Assembly (NCBI RefSeq): GCF_018860545.1
Contig: NZ_JAHKPN010000052.1
Coordinates: forward strand, 295,844 to 359,843
DNA from: Winogradskyella psychrotolerans
GTDB taxonomy: Bacteria; Bacteroidota; Bacteroidia; Flavobacteriales; Flavobacteriaceae
Direction of reading: 5' to 3'
DNA: 64,000 nucleotides
Shown piece by piece: positions 61,282-64,000 of this stretch. A model generated the notes under the pieces. That model worked only from the letters and a program-made list of their open reading frames with translations, was not told where the DNA came from and did not search any database. Made by a program: the position numbers and the translations under genes. Each line of letters starts with the position of its first letter. Position 1 is the first letter of the stretch.

Positions 61282-62193
61282 ATGATATCGAATCAAAAGC
61301 AAAATTGGAAAATTAAAATACATGAAGTGATCTATGAAGCCGACACTCCTTCTGGAAAACTTTTTGACATATTATTGTTAATTTTCATATTGGTTAGTAT
61401 CCTTTTAGTAATGCTAGAAAGTGTTGTTAGCATAGATGAAGAATACCACGAGCTCTTATATATTGGTGAATGGGTTGTCACTATATTATTTTCTATAGAA
61501 TATATTTTAAGAATAATCTCAGTAAAAAAACCATTTAAATATATTTTTAGTTCGTTTGGAATCATCGATTTCTTATCAACTATACCCATGTATTTATCTT
61601 TCCTTTTTGTTGGTTCTCAAGCATTAGTTACGTTGAGGGCATTGCGATTGCTTAGAGTCTTTAGGATTTTAAAATTGGCGCGCTATTTAGGGGCCTCTAA
61701 TCATTTAAAAGCATCATTAGTAGCAAGTCGTGTAAAAATTATGGTTTTCTTGTTCGCTGTAATGATTAGTTCTGTCATTTTTGGAACGATAATGTATTTA
61801 GTTGAAGGTGAAGCCAGTGGTTTTGATAATATACCAAAGAGCGTATATTGGTGTGTGGTAACATTAACTACTGTTGGGTTTGGAGATATTGCACCACAAA
61901 CACCTTTAGGGCAATTTATTACAACTTTTATAATGATTTTAGGTTACGGAATTATTGCTGTACCCACAGGAATTGTTTCCGCAGAATATGTTAGAGCTGG
62001 TAGAAAGACTGACTTAGGAACTGATGCTACAGAAAATGAAGCCATAGAAGCGCATGCTTATAAGGATTCAAATAAACCTTCTGATAATATTAAGCTTCAT
62101 CTCAATTCGCAACATTGTTCTAATTGTCATGCTTCTGATCACAGAGATAACGCTGATTTCTGTTATAATTGCGGCAATCAACTACATCATTAA
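61282..62193 (+). CDS. Voltage-gated potassium-type ion channel with C-terminal zinc ribbon
   Basis: The 303-aa protein has six membrane helices. S4 is a typical voltage sensor with Arg or Lys at every third position (LRALRLLRVFRILKLARYL, about residues 115-135). The pore has the K+ filter TTVGFGDI near 195. The C-terminal cytoplasmic tail holds a zinc-ribbon-like CxxC...CxxC (HCSNCHASDH...FCYNCGNQLHH, about 276-303), which is uncommon for this family. It is probably a homotetrameric inner-membrane channel. It lies 17 bp before miaA and is likely co-transcribed with it. Confidence 0.92.
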   Translation: MISNQKQNWKIKIHEVIYEADTPSGKLFDILLLIFILVSILLVMLESVVSIDEEYHELLYIGEWVVTILFSIEYILRIISVKKPFKYIFSSFGIIDFLSTIPMYLSFLFVGSQALVTLRALRLLRVFRILKLARYLGASNHLKASLVASRVKIMVFLFAVMISSVIFGTIMYLVEGEASGFDNIPKSVYWCVVTLTTVGFGDIAPQTPLGQFITTFIMILGYGIIAVPTGIVSAEYVRAGRKTDLGTDATENEAIEAHAYKDSNKPSDNIKLHLNSQHCSNCHASDHRDNADFCYNCGNQLHH

Positions 62194-62209
62194 CCTGCAG
62201 ATATCATAA

Positions 62210-63127
62210 ATGTCTAAAATGTCCCAAAACTACGTCATTACTATTGTTGGTCCTACTGCCATTGGTAAAACAGCATTAAGTATAAAATTAGCACAGCACT
62301 ATAATTCTGAAATTGTATCTGCTGATTCTCGTCAATTTTTTAAGGAAATGGCTATTGGTACAGCTGTACCATCTCAAGAAGAACTGAGTGCTGTACCACA
62401 TCATTTTATTCAGCACAAATCGATTAAAGAACCTTTTAATGTCGGTGATTTTGAACGTGATGCTATATCTAAAATTGAAGAATTACATCAAAAAAATCCT
62501 ATTGTTGTAATGGCTGGTGGTTCTGGATTATATGTTAAAGCAGTTACAAAAGGCTTAGACTATTTCCCTGAGGTCGATTCTGAAATTAGAACAACGCTTA
62601 ACCTTAAACTTGAAATGGAAGGTCTCATGCCTTTACAAGAACAACTAAAAACCTTAGACCTTGAAACTTATAATGCTATTGCAATAGATAATCCTAAACG
62701 TGTCATTAGAGCTTTAGAAATTTGTATTGGCACCAATAAACCTTATTCATCATTTCTCACTAATTCCGAAAAGCATAGAGCGTTTAAAACGATTCAAATA
62801 GGATTAAATGCGGAACGCTCCGTTATCTACGATAGAATTAACCAACGTGTAGATATAATGATTGACAACGGTCTATTGGAAGAAGCAAAAGCTTTGTTAC
62901 CGTTTAAAGACCTTAATGCCCTAAACACTGTTGGTTACAAAGAATTATTCGCATATTTTGAAGGAGAATCTACGCTAGATTTTGCTATTTCCGAAATCAA
63001 AAAAAATACCAGACGCTTTGCTAAAAGACAACTTACTTGGTTTAGAAAAGACAATTCAATTACGTGGTTTGATTATGAAACTGATGTAGAAACTATAGTC
63101 AACTATATAAACGCACAAATGTGTTAA
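62210..63127 (+). CDS. miaA: tRNA dimethylallyltransferase
   Basis: MiaA adds a dimethylallyl group to N6 of A37 in tRNAs that read UNN codons. The 305-aa protein has the P-loop VGPTAIGKTALSIKLA. Further motifs are EIVSADSRQFFKEMAIGTA, VPHHFIQHKSI, VVMAGGSGLYVKAV, and the C-terminal RRFAKRQLTWFRKD. The first ATG at 62210 is used here; an ATG three codons later is equally possible. It is convergent with the VanZ-like gene, only 10 bp away. Confidence 0.96.
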   Translation: MSKMSQNYVITIVGPTAIGKTALSIKLAQHYNSEIVSADSRQFFKEMAIGTAVPSQEELSAVPHHFIQHKSIKEPFNVGDFERDAISKIEELHQKNPIVVMAGGSGLYVKAVTKGLDYFPEVDSEIRTTLNLKLEMEGLMPLQEQLKTLDLETYNAIAIDNPKRVIRALEICIGTNKPYSSFLTNSEKHRAFKTIQIGLNAERSVIYDRINQRVDIMIDNGLLEEAKALLPFKDLNALNTVGYKELFAYFEGESTLDFAISEIKKNTRRFAKRQLTWFRKDNSITWFDYETDVETIVNYINAQMC

Positions 63128-63137
63128 ACACACTGTG

Positions 63138-63536
63138 TTATTCCGTTTCTTGCAAATCCACGACTCCATTCGTAACTAATAAATTACCCAAATAGGTAAA
63201 GGTCAATATACCTAAACCATCTGCAATCAAATCCATGATATCGAAGGTACGATTTGGGAAATAGCCTTGACTCAATTCTTCTAAAATTACAAATACCAAA
63301 ACCAACAGCGTGCCTAGCGGTACCTTCTGCCAATACTTAAATTGTTTAAATTGTAAGGCTATGTTTACAACTAAGGTTAGTATTCCAAAGAGAAAAAAAT
63401 GGCCAATCTTATCCCCAAAAGGGATCATATCTGTGATATTGAAAAATACATTTTGTTTACCACTATCAGCAGAATAGATAATCCATATGATAAAGACTAA
63501 ACATACAATTGCAATTCCTTTAAAGACCATTTTCAT
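63138..63536 (-). CDS. VanZ-family membrane protein
   Basis: The 132-aa protein has four membrane helices (about residues 5-22, 45-62, 72-90 and 108-125). The VanZ-like motifs are GDKIGHFFLFGILTLVVN near residue 40 and VILEELSQGYFPNRTFDIMDLIADGLG near 88. The latter holds the conserved EExxQ...R.fdxxDxxxN-like acidic cluster. VanZ of enterococci gives low-level teicoplanin resistance; no resistance role can be inferred here. It lies downstream of the response-regulator gene and its terminator. Confidence 0.88.
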   Translation of the reverse strand: MKMVFKGIAIVCLVFIIWIIYSADSGKQNVFFNITDMIPFGDKIGHFFLFGILTLVVNIALQFKQFKYWQKVPLGTLLVLVFVILEELSQGYFPNRTFDIMDLIADGLGILTFTYLGNLLVTNGVVDLQETE

Positions 63537-63556
63537 ATATAGAAGTTTATGGCAAA

Positions 63557-63589
63557 TAAAAAATCCAGCTCATTGAACTGGATTTTTTA
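63557..63589 (-). terminator. Terminator between the response regulator and the VanZ gene
   Basis: AAATCCAG and CTGGATTT pair around a 9-base loop (CTCATTGAA). A runs flank one side and T runs the other, so it can act on either strand. It is 16 bp past the response-regulator stop. Confidence 0.8.
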
Positions 63590-63604
63590 TTTTTAAGACT
63601 TAAC

Positions 63605-64000
63605 TTATTTGTTGTTAATGACTAATCTAAAGCCTTCACCATGAATGTTCAAAATTTCAACATTAGGATCTGGTTTTAAGTATTTACGTAATTTGGCGAT
63701 ATACACATCCATACTACGAGAGGTAAAATAGTTATCGTCTCTCCATATTTTTGTTAATGCTAATTCTCTTGGCATTAAATCATTTTCATGTAATGCTAGT
63801 AAACGTAATAATTCGTTTTCTTTAGGTGATAATTTAGAAGGCTCTTCACCATCAAACTTAAGAAAACGCAGTTTTGAATTTAAATCAAATCGACCAATCT
63901 TAAACTCAAATTGTTTACTATCAGCCACGGTATCTTTAGCTTTACGTTGCATAATAGCTTTTATCTTCATTAACAATACTTCGCTATCAAACGGTTTGTT
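63605..64000 (-). CDS. OmpR/PhoB-family response regulator, 3' part (truncated by window edge)
   Basis: The frame is open to the window edge. It begins with NKPFDSEVLL, the end of a receiver domain around the conserved Lys-Pro of beta 5, so the phosphorylated Asp lies outside the window. A winged-helix DNA-binding domain follows (LSPKENELLRLLALHENDLMPRELALTKIW...YFTSRSMDVYIAKLRKYLKPDPNVEILNIHGEGFRLVI). The order is typical of two-component regulators of the OmpR group (RprY-like in Bacteroidota). Its sensor kinase is presumably to the right. Confidence 0.92.
   Translation of the reverse strand, partial: NKPFDSEVLLMKIKAIMQRKAKDTVADSKQFEFKIGRFDLNSKLRFLKFDGEEPSKLSPKENELLRLLALHENDLMPRELALTKIWRDDNYFTSRSMDVYIAKLRKYLKPDPNVEILNIHGEGFRLVINNK

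Noticed and set aside
63138..63536. Glycopeptide resistance gene vanZ
   Set aside because: Only a family-level match. There is no vanHAX cluster, and VanZ-like proteins are common in bacteria without such resistance.

Overview
The window looks like a chromosomal segment of a marine-type member of the Flavobacteriaceae (Bacteroidota). It is AT-rich. Its gene set is typical of the family: bacillithiol synthase BshA, type IX secretion protein PorQ, LptD, MlaD, a head-GIN/DUF2807 protein, a DUF5686 protein with a carboxypeptidase-regulatory-like domain, a fused DoxDA protein, and an S23-type four-helix bundle protein. Promoters fit the Bacteroidota pattern (TTG/TTTG, about 20 bp, TAnnTTTG) rather than sigma70 boxes. 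I saw no rRNA, tRNA, transposase, integrase, prophage or CRISPR array. No stretch above 300 bases lacks a gene; the longest gaps (about 190-290 bp) hold promoters, terminators and small repeats.

Layout. 1-200 is repeat DNA: an AGAT microsatellite and a 13-copy heptamer array. 204-8434, minus strand: bshA, a GH3/beta-lactamase fusion, serB, a conserved 161-aa protein and a YdbS/YdbT-like PH-domain pair. 8550-13248, minus strand: an envelope/redox run of amidase, MlaD, a membrane Fe-S protein, a small membrane protein, a CCG Fe-S protein and another small membrane protein, divergent from lptD (13412-16123). 16329-24103 holds mixed metabolic genes (RidA, GMP reductase, S10 peptidase) and rpsA. 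24390-29679: a BON/LysM protein, then the minus-strand run lon, LysM protein, porQ, cmk. 29909-32864: an ECF sigma operon ending in two repetitive predicted beta-helix surface proteins. 33076-42699, minus strand: an MFS transporter, an M48 lipoprotein, a GH31 glucosidase and glgA-glgC-glgB. 42858-54122, mostly plus: msrB, smpB, exported proteins, DUF5686, a fused DoxDA with a small partner, and two alpha/beta hydrolases. 54259-64000: pcm, a Gfo/Idh oxidoreductase, a 3-hydroxyacyl-CoA dehydrogenase, the S23 gene between heptamer arrays, DUF1015, YggS, an exonuclease/GIY-YIG fusion, a voltage-gated channel, miaA, VanZ and the 3' part of a response regulator.

How the genes work together. GlgC makes ADP-glucose, GlgA polymerises it and GlgB branches it; the cytoplasmic-looking GH31 enzyme upstream on the same strand could hydrolyse alpha-glucans. 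LptD, MlaD, the amidase and the LysM proteins point to envelope assembly. PorQ belongs to the type IX secretion system.

The most unusual structure is at 57215-57743. A short S23/four-helix-bundle gene is bracketed by two 7-bp-period arrays in opposite orientation that share an AGTG core. The 13-copy array at 80-170 has the same core. A second point of interest is the exonuclease/GIY-YIG gene: its catalytic DIETTG motif lies upstream of every ATG, GTG or TTG in frame, which implies an ATT start or a recently lost start codon. Several other intergenic inverted repeats (22246, 48667, 56104, 59709) look like members of dispersed repeat families.
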